A DNA stretch of 64,000 nt from Pukyongia salina (lineage in GTDB: Bacteria; Bacteroidota; Bacteroidia; Flavobacteriales; Flavobacteriaceae), in NCBI RefSeq assembly GCF_002966125.1, contig NZ_CP027062.1, forward strand, positions 2,581,001-2,645,000, written 5' to 3'. Shown in pieces: positions 35,395-44,672 of this stretch (position 1 is its first letter; each line of letters begins with the position of its first letter). Both the position numbers and the translations under genes were made by a program. Under the pieces are notes generated by a model that saw only the letters and a program-made list of their open reading frames with translations, made no database searches and was not told the DNA's origin.

Positions 35395-37776
35395 ATGAAG
35401 GAAAAGGATTTAATTTCTTCCCAATCAGATCAAACCGTTCAGGATATAATCAAGCCCTATATTCGGTATTGGTATTTATTCCTCCTTGGCCTCATTATCA
35501 CAATGGCCGGGGCATTTGTTTATCTAAGGTATGCTACGCCTATTTATTCGGTAAAAGCCAAGGTAATCATCAAAGATGAAAGCAATAGTAGTGGATTTCT
35601 CGAATTTTCTGCTATCCCCGAAATTGGTAATTATATGTCCAGGTATGGAAACAGCAAGATTGACGATGAGATTGCTATCTTCACCTCCAAGAGATTGATA
35701 ACCAATGTGGTAAAAAAACTTGATCTCAATACAGTATATCGTGCCGTAGGTAATGTAAAGACTTCGGAACTTTACGGAACTCTCCCATTTACGGTTCAGT
35801 TTCTGGAGCCGGAATCAGAAAATAAAGGTGGGGCATTTCCTGTATTGAATATAGAGATTCAGGATCAAGCAACCTATAAGATTTCGGGAGATAACCTCGC
35901 TAATTCAGGTATCTATAATTTTGGGGATAGGGTGCATTTTGATTTTGCAGACTTGATCGTCCTACCAAATATGGAGGACGAGGCACTATTTAGTAAATAT
36001 ACCGGCGAGACTATTACGGTGGTACATAACGATGAAGAATCCGTCGCTCTTTACTATCAGGGAGAACTGAAATTGCTAAATGAGATCCCCAATAGCCATG
36101 TGATCGAGTTTTCCTTCGAATCTGCCACACCGCAGAAAGCCATGGATTTTCTGGATCAGTTGATCGTTGAATATAATGAAGATGCCGTTGATGACAGAAA
36201 TCAAATTACGCGGCAAACCCTGAATTTTATAGATGACAGACTTCAAATTATTAGCAAAGAATTAGATTCGGTAGAATTAGACAAGGAACAGTTTAAGAGT
36301 AAAAACAGGCTAACGAATATTCAGACCGAAGCAGCTATCATCCTTGAAAGTGCGAGTGAATTTGACAAGCGACAGCTTAATATTGCCACCCAATTGGAGT
36401 TAACCAATTCGATGATAGACTATATCGAGAATGAAGACGAAAATGAATTGTTGCCTACTAATATTGGTCTTGAAGGAGATGATGTTGTAGGCGCCGTAAA
36501 CGATTACAATCAGTTGCTATTGCAGCGTAACCGACTCTTAAAATCGTCTACTACCAAGAACCCGGTCATCATAAACCTAAACAACCAGATACAACAAATA
36601 CGCACTTCTATTTTACAGTCGTTAAAAAATACAAGAAACGGATTTCAGATATCCTTGCGCGATCTTAATTACGGTGAATCCAGCTTGAACAGTAAGATAG
36701 AGCAAGTTCCTGCCAAGGAACGAATCTACCGGGATATTGAAAGACAGCAATCCATTAAAGAGCAATTATTCCTGTTTCTGTTGCAACAGCGTGAAGAATC
36801 TTTAATTTCATTAGCCGCTATTGCCTCCAAGGCAAAAGTGGTTGACGATGCCTACAGTAGCAGACAGCCTGTTGCGCCAAAGAAATTGTTTATATATTTT
36901 ATTGCCTTCGTGCTGGGATTATTACTAACCTTTTTAGGCATTTATTTTAAAGGGTTATTTAATAACAAGATCTCTAACAGAGAGGACCTGGAAAGATTAC
37001 TCAGAAATATATCCATTCAAGGTGAAATTCCTAAACTGTCCAAAGGAACTCCAGATTTTATCACGCATAATGATAGAAGTATTATGGCCGAGTCCTTTCG
37101 TATCCTGCGAACCAACCTACAATATTTCATGAGAAATAAGGGAGTAGGTTCCGATGCGCATAAGACCATCTTCGTAACCTCGTCTATCACCAATGAAGGG
37201 AAAACCTTTGTTGCGTATAACCTTGCTACAACCCTTGCTCTTACCGGGAAAAGGGTGATCCTGGTAGGTGCCGATATTCGAAATCCACAACTACATAGAT
37301 ATCTGGCCAATGGTGACAGATCACTAAAAGGCCTTACCGAATTCATCGCAGATCCCACTGTGAATATTGATGATCTTGTTGCTAAAAGCGACAACCATAA
37401 CGATCTGGATATTATTTTATCCGGTGCCATACCTCCAAATCCAGCCGAACTATTGTTAAGCAATAGAACCGAATTATTCTTTTCAGAATTGAAATCCAGA
37501 TATGACCATGTGATAGTAGATACCGCTCCGTCTATGGTAGTAACAGATACCCTTCTTATAAGTTCGATCGCAGATGTAACGTTATATGTAGTACGAGCAG
37601 ATTACACCGAAAAGAAACTGGTAGGATTTGTAAATGAGGCCAATAAGGACAACAAATTGCACAATATAGCTGTGGTGCTCAATGGAGTGAGTGAGAATAA
37701 CTTCGGTTATGGAAATAAGTATGGCTATGTCTACGGTCAAGAGAAAAAATCTTTCTTTAAACGTCTCTTCAAATAA
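35395..37776 (+). CDS. wzc: Polysaccharide co-polymerase with tyrosine autokinase domain (Wzc-like)
   Basis: This 793-residue inner-membrane protein has an N-terminal Wzz domain with a first TM at about residues 22-44 and a second at about 500-520, and a periplasmic coiled coil between. The cytoplasmic BY-kinase domain has Walker A NEGKTF (Lys603), Walker A' GADIRNP (Asp627) and Walker B VIVDTAP (Asp709). A C-terminal tyrosine cluster (Tyr772, 776, 778, 780) is the autophosphorylation tail. Wzc controls chain length and export with Wza. Walker A has Phe after GKT where Ser is commoner. It is contiguous with wza and wzi. Confidence 0.94.
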   Translation: MKEKDLISSQSDQTVQDIIKPYIRYWYLFLLGLIITMAGAFVYLRYATPIYSVKAKVIIKDESNSSGFLEFSAIPEIGNYMSRYGNSKIDDEIAIFTSKRLITNVVKKLDLNTVYRAVGNVKTSELYGTLPFTVQFLEPESENKGGAFPVLNIEIQDQATYKISGDNLANSGIYNFGDRVHFDFADLIVLPNMEDEALFSKYTGETITVVHNDEESVALYYQGELKLLNEIPNSHVIEFSFESATPQKAMDFLDQLIVEYNEDAVDDRNQITRQTLNFIDDRLQIISKELDSVELDKEQFKSKNRLTNIQTEAAIILESASEFDKRQLNIATQLELTNSMIDYIENEDENELLPTNIGLEGDDVVGAVNDYNQLLLQRNRLLKSSTTKNPVIINLNNQIQQIRTSILQSLKNTRNGFQISLRDLNYGESSLNSKIEQVPAKERIYRDIERQQSIKEQLFLFLLQQREESLISLAAIASKAKVVDDAYSSRQPVAPKKLFIYFIAFVLGLLLTFLGIYFKGLFNNKISNREDLERLLRNISIQGEIPKLSKGTPDFITHNDRSIMAESFRILRTNLQYFMRNKGVGSDAHKTIFVTSSITNEGKTFVAYNLATTLALTGKRVILVGADIRNPQLHRYLANGDRSLKGLTEFIADPTVNIDDLVAKSDNHNDLDIILSGAIPPNPAELLLSNRTELFFSELKSRYDHVIVDTAPSMVVTDTLLISSIADVTLYVVRADYTEKKLVGFVNEANKDNKLHNIAVVLNGVSENNFGYGNKYGYVYGQEKKSFFKRLFK

Positions 37777-37782
37777 TATGCT

Positions 37783-39129
37783 ATGAGCCGGTTCCTACTT
37801 CTGTTTTGTTTAGTAAGCTATTCTTTAGTTTCACAAAACAGCGGTATTGTGGTTAACGGATCTGTAGCGGGTTCGGGATTTATTTCTTCTGAAGAAAACT
37901 TGCCTTTCTGGTTCTTCACGAACACATCAAACGAAAGATCTGCTACTACCGATGGTGTGATAACCGCCAATATACATTCAATGTATAATTTCGATCAAGG
38001 ATCTCTTTTTGCCGGACTTAGTGGAGCCTTGAGAAATGGTTTCGACGATAAATTCCAACGCATGGATTTGTTTTTGGGGTATCGCAATAACTGGATCGAA
38101 GTTACCTTGGGCCCAAAAAGACATGAACAAGTATTAGATGGCCTTTCGGCCACCAATCAAAATTTTCTGTGGTCCGGGAATAGCAGACCGTTGCCCGGTT
38201 TTTTGGTTGAAGCTCCTCATTGGCTACAAATCACCGAAAGTCTCTCCCTGGACTGGAGTTTAGGCCACTATGTTTTAAACGACCAACGATATGTTAAAGA
38301 TACCTGGGTGCATTTTAAAGATTTGGCCGTAAGATGGAATGTCAACGAAAATAATGGGCTTATGTTTAAGATTCAGCATGTTGCTCAGTGGTCCGGAACG
38401 TCAACTGTGTATGGAGAGCAACCAAACGATTTGGAAGCCTTTATCGATGTTTTCCTGGCGAAACGGGGAGGGGATGAGGCTACGGCCGGTGACCAGATCA
38501 ATGCCGTAGGAAATCATCTGGGAAGTTATTTGCTGGAATACAAACTTTCACAAACGTCAGGGGACTTTATATTTTATCACGAACATCCGTTCGAGGACGG
38601 ATCGGGTACGCGACTGGCAAATTTCCCTGATGGTGTATGGGGCATAAGTTTCGCGCCTGAAAACAAGAAGTTTTTTTCAAGAGTACTTTACGAGTTTATC
38701 ACAACCAAAGATCAAAGTGGTAGCGGAAGTGGTACAGGTTTCGACCGTTATTTTAGTAATAAACTATATCGAACAGGCTGGGCATACGAAGAGACGATCA
38801 TCGGTTATCCATTTTTTATTTACGATCCCGGTATCGAGATCACCGAGGAGACTACGCCTATTATAAGTGACCTGGTTCAGCTTCATCACTTTGCCGCCAA
38901 CGGCACCTTCGGAAATTTCGCCTGGCTATTAAAAAGTTCGGTTTCCAATAACTCCGGTACGTTACGGGAACCTTTCAGTATGAAATTAAAGAACTGGTAC
39001 AACTATCTTTCATTAAGTTACAATACGACCGGGTACGGGGCCTTCACAGTGGTATTGGGTGCCGATTTCAGCAATCTAGCCGATGATACTTTTGGAGCCG
39101 GCCTTGGCTATAGCTACAAATTCCAATAA
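37783..39129 (+). CDS. wzi: Capsule assembly Wzi-family outer-membrane protein
   Basis: The 448-residue protein has a signal peptide (MSRFLLLFCLVSYSLVSQ) and a beta-barrel-like mature part with many alternating aromatic strands, ending in an aromatic C-terminal strand (GLGYSYKFQ). Segments such as LGPKRHEQVLDGLSATNQNF and LPGFLVEAPHW are typical of Wzi/capsule-assembly proteins of Bacteroidota. Wzi helps attach or organise capsule at the surface. It starts 6 nt after wzc and ends the export operon. The family call rests on recognition and context. Confidence 0.88.
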   Translation: MSRFLLLFCLVSYSLVSQNSGIVVNGSVAGSGFISSEENLPFWFFTNTSNERSATTDGVITANIHSMYNFDQGSLFAGLSGALRNGFDDKFQRMDLFLGYRNNWIEVTLGPKRHEQVLDGLSATNQNFLWSGNSRPLPGFLVEAPHWLQITESLSLDWSLGHYVLNDQRYVKDTWVHFKDLAVRWNVNENNGLMFKIQHVAQWSGTSTVYGEQPNDLEAFIDVFLAKRGGDEATAGDQINAVGNHLGSYLLEYKLSQTSGDFIFYHEHPFEDGSGTRLANFPDGVWGISFAPENKKFFSRVLYEFITTKDQSGSGSGTGFDRYFSNKLYRTGWAYEETIIGYPFFIYDPGIEITEETTPIISDLVQLHHFAANGTFGNFAWLLKSSVSNNSGTLREPFSMKLKNWYNYLSLSYNTTGYGAFTVVLGADFSNLADDTFGAGLGYSYKFQ

Positions 39130-39182
39130 AGATTTAAAGAATTTTTATGATTCGTTTTATGCGAAGCAAACGATTTTGACGT

Positions 39183-39190
39183 TATCTTTG
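39183..39190 (+). promoter_or_regulatory. -7 box before the small exporter gene
   Basis: TATCTTTG is an exact consensus match 20 nt before the ATG at 39211, after the end of the wzi operon. The -33 region has no TTG at the ideal place. Confidence 0.5.
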
Positions 39191-39210
39191 CACACTTTCT
39201 AATAGCCCCT

Positions 39211-39669
39211 ATGATTCAGGATATTATAGTTTCGATGCTTTGGAGCGTTTCACCCTTCGGTGAGGCCAAGGTGGGTATTCCCTATGGAATGCTACAGGGG
39301 CTGAACATTTACCTGGTTTTTATCGTGTGTTTTCTAGCGAATCTGCTTGTATTTCCAATCATGATGGTATTTCTTGATAATATCAATCATTATCTGCTAC
39401 GCTGGAACTGGTATAAGAAATCTGCTATTTGGGTGGCTAGAAGGGCGAAGACAGGGTCGGGTAATAAAATACAGAAATATGGTTTCTGGGGCCTACTACT
39501 GTTTGTTATGATCCCTCTACCGGGAACAGGAGTATACGCTGGGAGTATTGCAAGTTACCTCTTCAGAATTGAAAAAAAGAAAGCATTTACAGCAAATGCC
39601 ATTGGGATCTTTGTGTCTTCGGTGATCATCTGGGGTACAACCTTACTCACCATGGGTAGCCTGGGCTAG
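39211..39669 (+). CDS. Small multi-drug export family membrane protein (PF06695-like)
   Basis: The 152-residue protein has about four hydrophobic helices and the family's features: SPFGEAKVGIPYG near the N-terminus and VMIPLPGTGVYAGSIASYLF in the middle. The family is named for putative small-molecule export, but the biochemical evidence is thin and the real substrate is unknown. It is preceded by its own -7 box, so it is probably not part of the capsule operon. It converges on the response-regulator gene with 14 nt between stops. Confidence 0.85.
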   Translation: MIQDIIVSMLWSVSPFGEAKVGIPYGMLQGLNIYLVFIVCFLANLLVFPIMMVFLDNINHYLLRWNWYKKSAIWVARRAKTGSGNKIQKYGFWGLLLFVMIPLPGTGVYAGSIASYLFRIEKKKAFTANAIGIFVSSVIIWGTTLLTMGSLG

Positions 39670-39683
39670 ACCGTTTCATACCA

Positions 39684-40379
39684 TTAACATCTTAGTATAA
39701 ATCCGCGGTTGTGAATATTATCAATTCGTATCGTTGGATCGTCTGCAAGATATTTTCGTAAATGCGAAATAAACACATTGAGGCTTTTCTTGTTGAAATA
39801 ATCGTTTTCACCCCAAATTTCGATTAGGATATCCTTATAACTACAAAGCTGGTTACGATTTGTCACCATATACAACAATACCTCCGACTCTCTAGCGGTA
39901 AGTGACTTGTAAGATCCTTCCATCGACAGGGTTTGCTCCTCGCTATTGAATTGATACATCCCTATCTGATGACAAGGCTTGATCTTTTTAGTTTTTTCTG
40001 AAGCTACCACCCGGGAAAGTATTGCATTGATACGGGCCACAAGTTCGTCTTCATCGATAGGTTTCTTTATATAGTCTACAGCCCCCTGAGCGAAACCTCT
40101 AAGCACATCGATCTTCATGGATCTGGCTGTTAAAAACAGAAAAGCTAAGCCCGGAAACTTACTCTTTATTTGCTTAGCCAAAGTAAACCCGTCTACATCA
40201 GGTAAAGTTACGTCGAGAATAGCGAGATCGAAAGAATCTTTATTCAATATCGATATGGCCTCTGCGGCAGTTTTGGACCATTGTATAGTAAGCGAATTTA
40301 TCTTTAAATATTCAGATAGCACATATCCCAATGCTTCGTCATCTTCAACCAATAATATTTTAAAATTAGGCTTATTCAT
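39684..40379 (-). CDS. OmpR-family response regulator
   Basis: The 231-residue protein has a receiver domain with acidic residues in LLVEDDEALG, the phosphoacceptor Asp56 in LAILDVTLPD, Thr in FLTARS and Lys in IKKPID. The C-terminal winged-helix DNA-binding domain is of OmpR type (LTARESEVLLYMVTN, LNVFISHLRKYLADD). It overlaps its histidine kinase by 8 nt and is second in the operon. Its location beside the capsule locus hints at control of surface polysaccharide, but no target site can be shown. Confidence 0.95.
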   Translation of the reverse strand: MNKPNFKILLVEDDEALGYVLSEYLKINSLTIQWSKTAAEAISILNKDSFDLAILDVTLPDVDGFTLAKQIKSKFPGLAFLFLTARSMKIDVLRGFAQGAVDYIKKPIDEDELVARINAILSRVVASEKTKKIKPCHQIGMYQFNSEEQTLSMEGSYKSLTARESEVLLYMVTNRNQLCSYKDILIEIWGENDYFNKKSLNVFISHLRKYLADDPTIRIDNIHNRGFILRC

Positions 40380-41643
40380 TAATCAACGGCAATTTAATTA
40401 TTACATCAGTGCCACGGCCCACTTCACTATTCACCTCAATCTTACCTTTGTGCCGTTTAAGAACCTCCTGAACATAACTTAGGCCCAGACCGTAACCTGA
40501 AACATTTTGCATGTTATCAGGAATGACACGTACATATTTTTTAAAGATACGCTGTACGTCTTTTGGGTTTATTCCCCAACCGTTATCATTTATTTTAATA
40601 GTAAGATGTTTGCCTTCCTTTTGGGCACTTAATCTAATTTCGGGGTTATTTGAATACTTCTTACTATTATCGAGTAAGTTGAGAATTGCATTTTCCAAAT
40701 GACTTCCAACACCTTTCAGTTTAAATTCTGCCTCTTCGATCGTAAAGTTGAATTCTACTTCTTCAAGTTGTACCAATGCCTTATATTCTTCGCATACTTT
40801 AACTAACAGTGGTCTAAAATCCAGCTGCTCCATTTGGAATAATTGTTTTTTCGATTCGATCATACTTAACTCCAGGATCTTGTCAATATGTCTTCGCAAA
40901 CGCTCCACCTGCAATTTGATAATGCTGAAAACAGGTTTATGTTTCGCCTCGATATCCTTCTCCAGTATACCCGAAGCAAGGCTAATAGAGAATACAGGTG
41001 TTTTCAACTCATGAGTGAAATTATTTATAAATTCATTAGTACTGATAATTAAACTACGCTGAGATAAGTAGGATTTCATGATCCAAATGATCACGAGTAT
41101 AATGATCACAATAAAGACCAGGCTTGGAATCACCATCCCGTTTAATTGGGATAAAAAATACCGGTTAAGATCTTTGAAATGTAATTCGAGAATAAGTTGT
41201 TTATTTAATGCCAGTGGTAAATATCCTTTTAATTCGATGGGATATCTAACTATAGTAGGATCCGGTTTCAATTTAACCGGAGATTCCAGGTAATAGGTGC
41301 TGTCCTTGGTGAACAGGCTGTAATCAAATTCTTTCTCGATACCATTTGCTACCAGACGACTTTGGATAAAATCGGATAAAAAATGGCGAGATGCCTCCTG
41401 AATACTATCTACACTCAACTTAAAGAAAGAATCGTCTTTTTTTAGAGATTGAAGTACAAGGAAAGATAACTGGTTTTCTGTGGAGAGGTCTTCCGTAATT
41501 ACCTCGCTACTCAACGCAATATTTTCCCCAAATTGAACTCGCGCGAGATTAAGTCCAATTCTCAGGTATTGGTATTGAATGATGAACAATCCTATTATGG
41601 CCGCAGCGAAAAGAACAATATATAAGTTACGGTTCCGGTACAT
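40372..41643 (-). CDS. Membrane sensor histidine kinase
   Basis: The 423-residue protein has TM helices at about residues 7-24 and 169-190, enclosing a periplasmic sensor of about 140 residues with no family I recognise. The cytoplasmic part has an H box FTHELKTP with His211 and an HATPase domain with N box LDNSKKYS, G1 DNGWGI and G2 GYGLGLSYV. No HAMP domain is obvious between TM2 and the H box. It is co-transcribed with the OmpR-type regulator, overlapping by 8 nt. The signal is unknown. Confidence 0.95.
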   Translation of the reverse strand: MYRNRNLYIVLFAAAIIGLFIIQYQYLRIGLNLARVQFGENIALSSEVITEDLSTENQLSFLVLQSLKKDDSFFKLSVDSIQEASRHFLSDFIQSRLVANGIEKEFDYSLFTKDSTYYLESPVKLKPDPTIVRYPIELKGYLPLALNKQLILELHFKDLNRYFLSQLNGMVIPSLVFIVIIILVIIWIMKSYLSQRSLIISTNEFINNFTHELKTPVFSISLASGILEKDIEAKHKPVFSIIKLQVERLRRHIDKILELSMIESKKQLFQMEQLDFRPLLVKVCEEYKALVQLEEVEFNFTIEEAEFKLKGVGSHLENAILNLLDNSKKYSNNPEIRLSAQKEGKHLTIKINDNGWGINPKDVQRIFKKYVRVIPDNMQNVSGYGLGLSYVQEVLKRHKGKIEVNSEVGRGTDVIIKLPLINE

Positions 41644-41794
41644 CTAGCGCTATATTACTAAAAATTATCCTGAATTAACTTTAATTATAATACTGTTAAT
41701 CCTATTAAATTTTCATTAAACCTTTTCAACTACACTTAACTCGATACGGCTACAATTCCACATATATTCGCCGTTAAACTATCAATAGAAAGTT

Positions 41795-42934
41795 GTGCAG
41801 AGACCAATCACCTTCTTATTACTTGTTTTTATTCTTATATATCCAATAGTTTCTTTGAACGCTCAGGGTTGCGTTGCCATTAGGCATTTCTCATGCGCGG
41901 TAGGCAATACCCTGGATACAAATGCTTATAGCGAGGGCGAATTACGTCTTGGGATGAATTACCGATTCTTCGAATCTTTTCGCCATTTCCGGGGCACGGA
42001 AGAAGAACCTGATCGGGTTTCTAATAGCACCGAGGTGGTTAATTATTCTAATTCATGGGATTTATCCTTATCCTATGGAATCTCCAGCCGATGGTACGTA
42101 GGGATTACCATTCCCACTGTGATCAATGAACGATCATCTCTATATGAACACGGAAGAAACGAACGCAATAAAACCTCCTCGCGCGGACTTGGAGATATTA
42201 GGGTAGGTGGGGGTTATTGGTTGTTCGACCCGCTAGAGTCCAGTAAAATGAATGTGGCCATCGGGCTCGCATTGAAATTTCCCACAGGCAACTATAGCGC
42301 AACCGACATATTTTACAACGTTGGTCCAGGAGGAAGTCCGGAGGTTCGTCCGGTTGATCAATCCATACAACCCGGGGATGGTGGTTTCGGATTTGTGGTG
42401 GATTTTCAGTATTACCAGCGCATTGTTAACCAGCTCTATGGTTACGCAGGGGGATTCTATCTTTTTAATCCAAGAGGGATTAACAGTACCCGCACTTTCA
42501 GGGAGACATTAAGTCCGATACTGCAAAATGAGGCCATCATGGCTGTGCCGGACCAATTTTCCTTACGCGGTGGATTAAGCTATTCTGTCTCTGCCCAGAT
42601 AGCAACCTCATTAGGAGCACGCTATGAGGGTGTGCCGGTGAGAGATGTTTTTGGCCCCGATTATGGTTTCAGACGTCCGGGAAATGTCGTTTCAATAGAA
42701 CCCGGACTTTCATGTACATTGAATAACCTGGCGTTAAATTTAAGTGTCCCTGTGGCTTTAAGAAGAGAGCGTCCACAAAGTGTTACCGATCTGGAAACGC
42801 AGATGATCACGGGTATGCCCAGGGCAGGTGACGCCGCTTTTGCCGATTATCTTATCAACTTCGGGATCTCTTATAGTTTCAGAAAAAAGAATACAGACCC
42901 AATAGATTCTAACGAGAAAGTTATGTTCGAATAG
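41795..42934 (+). CDS. Outer-membrane beta-barrel protein of unknown function
   Basis: The 379-residue product has a signal peptide (to about SLNAQ) and a barrel-like mature part with repeated amphipathic strands such as ELRLGMNYRFF, WDLSLSYGISSRWYVGITIPT and FQYYQRIVNQLYGYAGGFY. It resembles the MetA-pathway-of-phenol-degradation / putative transporter barrels (PF13557-like), a catch-all group with no fixed substrate. The start is GTG at 41795. Early cysteines at residues about 26 and 34 are unusual for a barrel. It diverges from the histidine kinase gene and has its own terminator. Confidence 0.77.
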   Translation: MQRPITFLLLVFILIYPIVSLNAQGCVAIRHFSCAVGNTLDTNAYSEGELRLGMNYRFFESFRHFRGTEEEPDRVSNSTEVVNYSNSWDLSLSYGISSRWYVGITIPTVINERSSLYEHGRNERNKTSSRGLGDIRVGGGYWLFDPLESSKMNVAIGLALKFPTGNYSATDIFYNVGPGGSPEVRPVDQSIQPGDGGFGFVVDFQYYQRIVNQLYGYAGGFYLFNPRGINSTRTFRETLSPILQNEAIMAVPDQFSLRGGLSYSVSAQIATSLGARYEGVPVRDVFGPDYGFRRPGNVVSIEPGLSCTLNNLALNLSVPVALRRERPQSVTDLETQMITGMPRAGDAAFADYLINFGISYSFRKKNTDPIDSNEKVMFE

Positions 42935-42956
42935 TTTTTTTCAAATTTCCTAGTGT

Positions 42957-42990
42957 GCGGCGTCATTGATATTCGATGGCGCCGTTTTTT
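42957..42990 (+). terminator. Rho-independent terminator after the barrel gene
   Basis: CGGCGTCAT pairs with ATGGCGCCG (one mismatch) around a loop of 9 nt, and six T follow. It lies 22 nt after the stop at 42934. The stop of the small minus-strand gene is at its T-rich end. Confidence 0.78.
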
Positions 42991-43126
42991 ATTCCTTTTT
43001 CTTTCTGAATAAAAACCCCAACGGCAACCAGATAAACAAAAAGAGAAATTTTCCTGTGAGCAATCCAAAAACAGTTATAGCCGCCGCGATCACCATGATC
43101 CAGATTTTATAAGGGCCTAAATTCAT
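42989..43126 (-). CDS. Small 45-residue membrane protein
   Basis: A complete reading frame of 45 codons from ATG 43126 to TAA encodes a strongly hydrophobic peptide. It begins MNLGPYKIWIMVIAAAIT, has two possible short helices (residues 8-24 and 28-40), and ends with the basic-acidic RKKKE. It follows the OmpA gene by 30 nt on the same strand, so it may be co-transcribed. The composition (Gly and Pro turn, positive tail after the last helix) fits a real membrane peptide rather than chance. I know no function for it. Confidence 0.6.
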   Translation of the reverse strand: MNLGPYKIWIMVIAAAITVFGLLTGKFLFLFIWLPLGFLFRKKKE

Positions 43127-43156
43127 ACTCTTTACCGTAACTATCCTTGTAGATCT

Positions 43157-44575
43157 CTATTCAATTACTCTCACCTCTACGCGTCTGTTAAGTGCTTTGC
43201 CAGCATCGGTTTCGTTGCTTGCTACAGGGCTGGATTCTCCTTTACCATCGGCCGAGATATTCGCGACGTCAATGCCCTCCTTTTTTAACCAGGATCTTAC
43301 AGACTTCGCTCTTCGGCGAGACAGGTCCTCGTTATAAGCCGCATCTCCTTCCGAATCTGTATGACCAATGATCTCGATCTTTATTTCCGCATTATTCCTT
43401 ATGAATCCTGCAAGTTCTTTTAAAACAGGTTCAGACCCGGCTTTTGGAATGTCCTTCCCCGAATCGAATAATATGCCATACAAATTTACATAGCCTTTTT
43501 GCTTGATTTCTTCACTAACGTAATTTTCGTCTTCCGATTCCTTCACTTTCAGGATGAGGGTTACTTGTTTGTTTTCGTCTCGTTTCAGCTCAAAATTCTC
43601 ACTGGTTGGTTGATAGCCCTCTTTATTGGCTAAAAGGCTAATGATTCCCACGGGAACCTCGTTTAGTTCAAAGGAACCGTCGGCAGCAGATAAAGCTTGT
43701 ACGAGTCCGTTAGCCGAAACTAATACCCCTTCAAGGGGCTTGTTCTGCTCATTTTTTACCATACCTCGTATCTTGCCATTGCATTTGTATTGAGAGGTAG
43801 GATTGATGAGCAATTGCACGAAATCGATAGCAAAACCGTCCCCGGCATCATTTATAGGATCATCTATGCTTATACTTACCGAACCCGATTCGAATAATTC
43901 GAAATCTTCCGGTAAGATCCCGATCTGTACAAGTTTTCCCGTTGGACCGGTCTGATTTAAACTGTTTAGAATATTCTCAACATATTGCAGTCTCTTTTCA
44001 TTGATATGAAACTGAAAGGACGTGCCCCATACAGGTGATTGAAAATCGTCAAGCATCATCTGTAAAACTACTTGTTCTATTTCAATAGCGGGAGGGTCGA
44101 AATTCATTTGGATAGCCACAGGGTATGTATGCGCGCGAAGGGTATAGGAGGTATATCCATCGCTTCGGGCTCGCTTATAACCGCTAACCACCATGATGCG
44201 GTCTGTGCCGGGATGATCTGTAGAGTCGACCTCCCACGGATATCGATGCGTCGAAGTGTTCTTACCGCAAAATGGATCGAATCCCGGGTCCCATCCAAAC
44301 CCTAAATTGTCTACATCACCAACACGAACTTGTATAGCGGCTTTTTCTCCATCGGTAGCGTAAAAATACTGATCGGATACAATCGTATCTGTCTCGCTCG
44401 ATGTATCGTCTTCAATTTCAGTTTTATTTTCTATATCCTGAACCACTTCCTCTTTTATGGGAATTGTCTCCTCAGGTAGTACTTCCGGAGTTTTTTCTTC
44501 AGCATTTTTACATGAAAAATTAAGTGTAAAAAGAAATATGATGGCCCAGCAATACAGTAAATACTTCATAATCAT
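43157..44575 (-). CDS. OmpA-family lipoprotein with carboxypeptidase-regulatory-like domain
   Basis: The 472-residue protein is a predicted lipoprotein (signal ending LNFSC). Residues about 60-230 are an unassigned beta-rich domain. At about 270-345 there is a carboxypeptidase regulatory-like Ig fold (IRGMVKNEQNKPLEGVLVSANG). The C-terminal 110 residues are an OmpA peptidoglycan-binding domain (GILFDSGKDIPKAGS, IIGHTDSEG, RRRAKSVRSWL, NRRVEVRV). It probably links the outer membrane to peptidoglycan. Two ATGs, 44575 and 44569, are possible. A palindrome GCACT/AGTGC at 44601-44617 lies just upstream and could be an operator. Confidence 0.9.
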   Translation of the reverse strand: MIMKYLLYCWAIIFLFTLNFSCKNAEEKTPEVLPEETIPIKEEVVQDIENKTEIEDDTSSETDTIVSDQYFYATDGEKAAIQVRVGDVDNLGFGWDPGFDPFCGKNTSTHRYPWEVDSTDHPGTDRIMVVSGYKRARSDGYTSYTLRAHTYPVAIQMNFDPPAIEIEQVVLQMMLDDFQSPVWGTSFQFHINEKRLQYVENILNSLNQTGPTGKLVQIGILPEDFELFESGSVSISIDDPINDAGDGFAIDFVQLLINPTSQYKCNGKIRGMVKNEQNKPLEGVLVSANGLVQALSAADGSFELNEVPVGIISLLANKEGYQPTSENFELKRDENKQVTLILKVKESEDENYVSEEIKQKGYVNLYGILFDSGKDIPKAGSEPVLKELAGFIRNNAEIKIEIIGHTDSEGDAAYNEDLSRRRAKSVRSWLKKEGIDVANISADGKGESSPVASNETDAGKALNRRVEVRVIE

Positions 44576-44672
44576 TCGTTTATTCGAATTTAATGATTTT
44601 GCACTTAATATTAGTGCGTTATGTATAATTCAAACAAAACAAAAATAAGATATAGTGGAGGCATTGGGAATT

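Noticed and set aside
37017..37463. A 148-codon minus-strand frame inside wzc
   Set aside because: It overlaps the kinase Walker motifs on the other strand, so it is a shadow.
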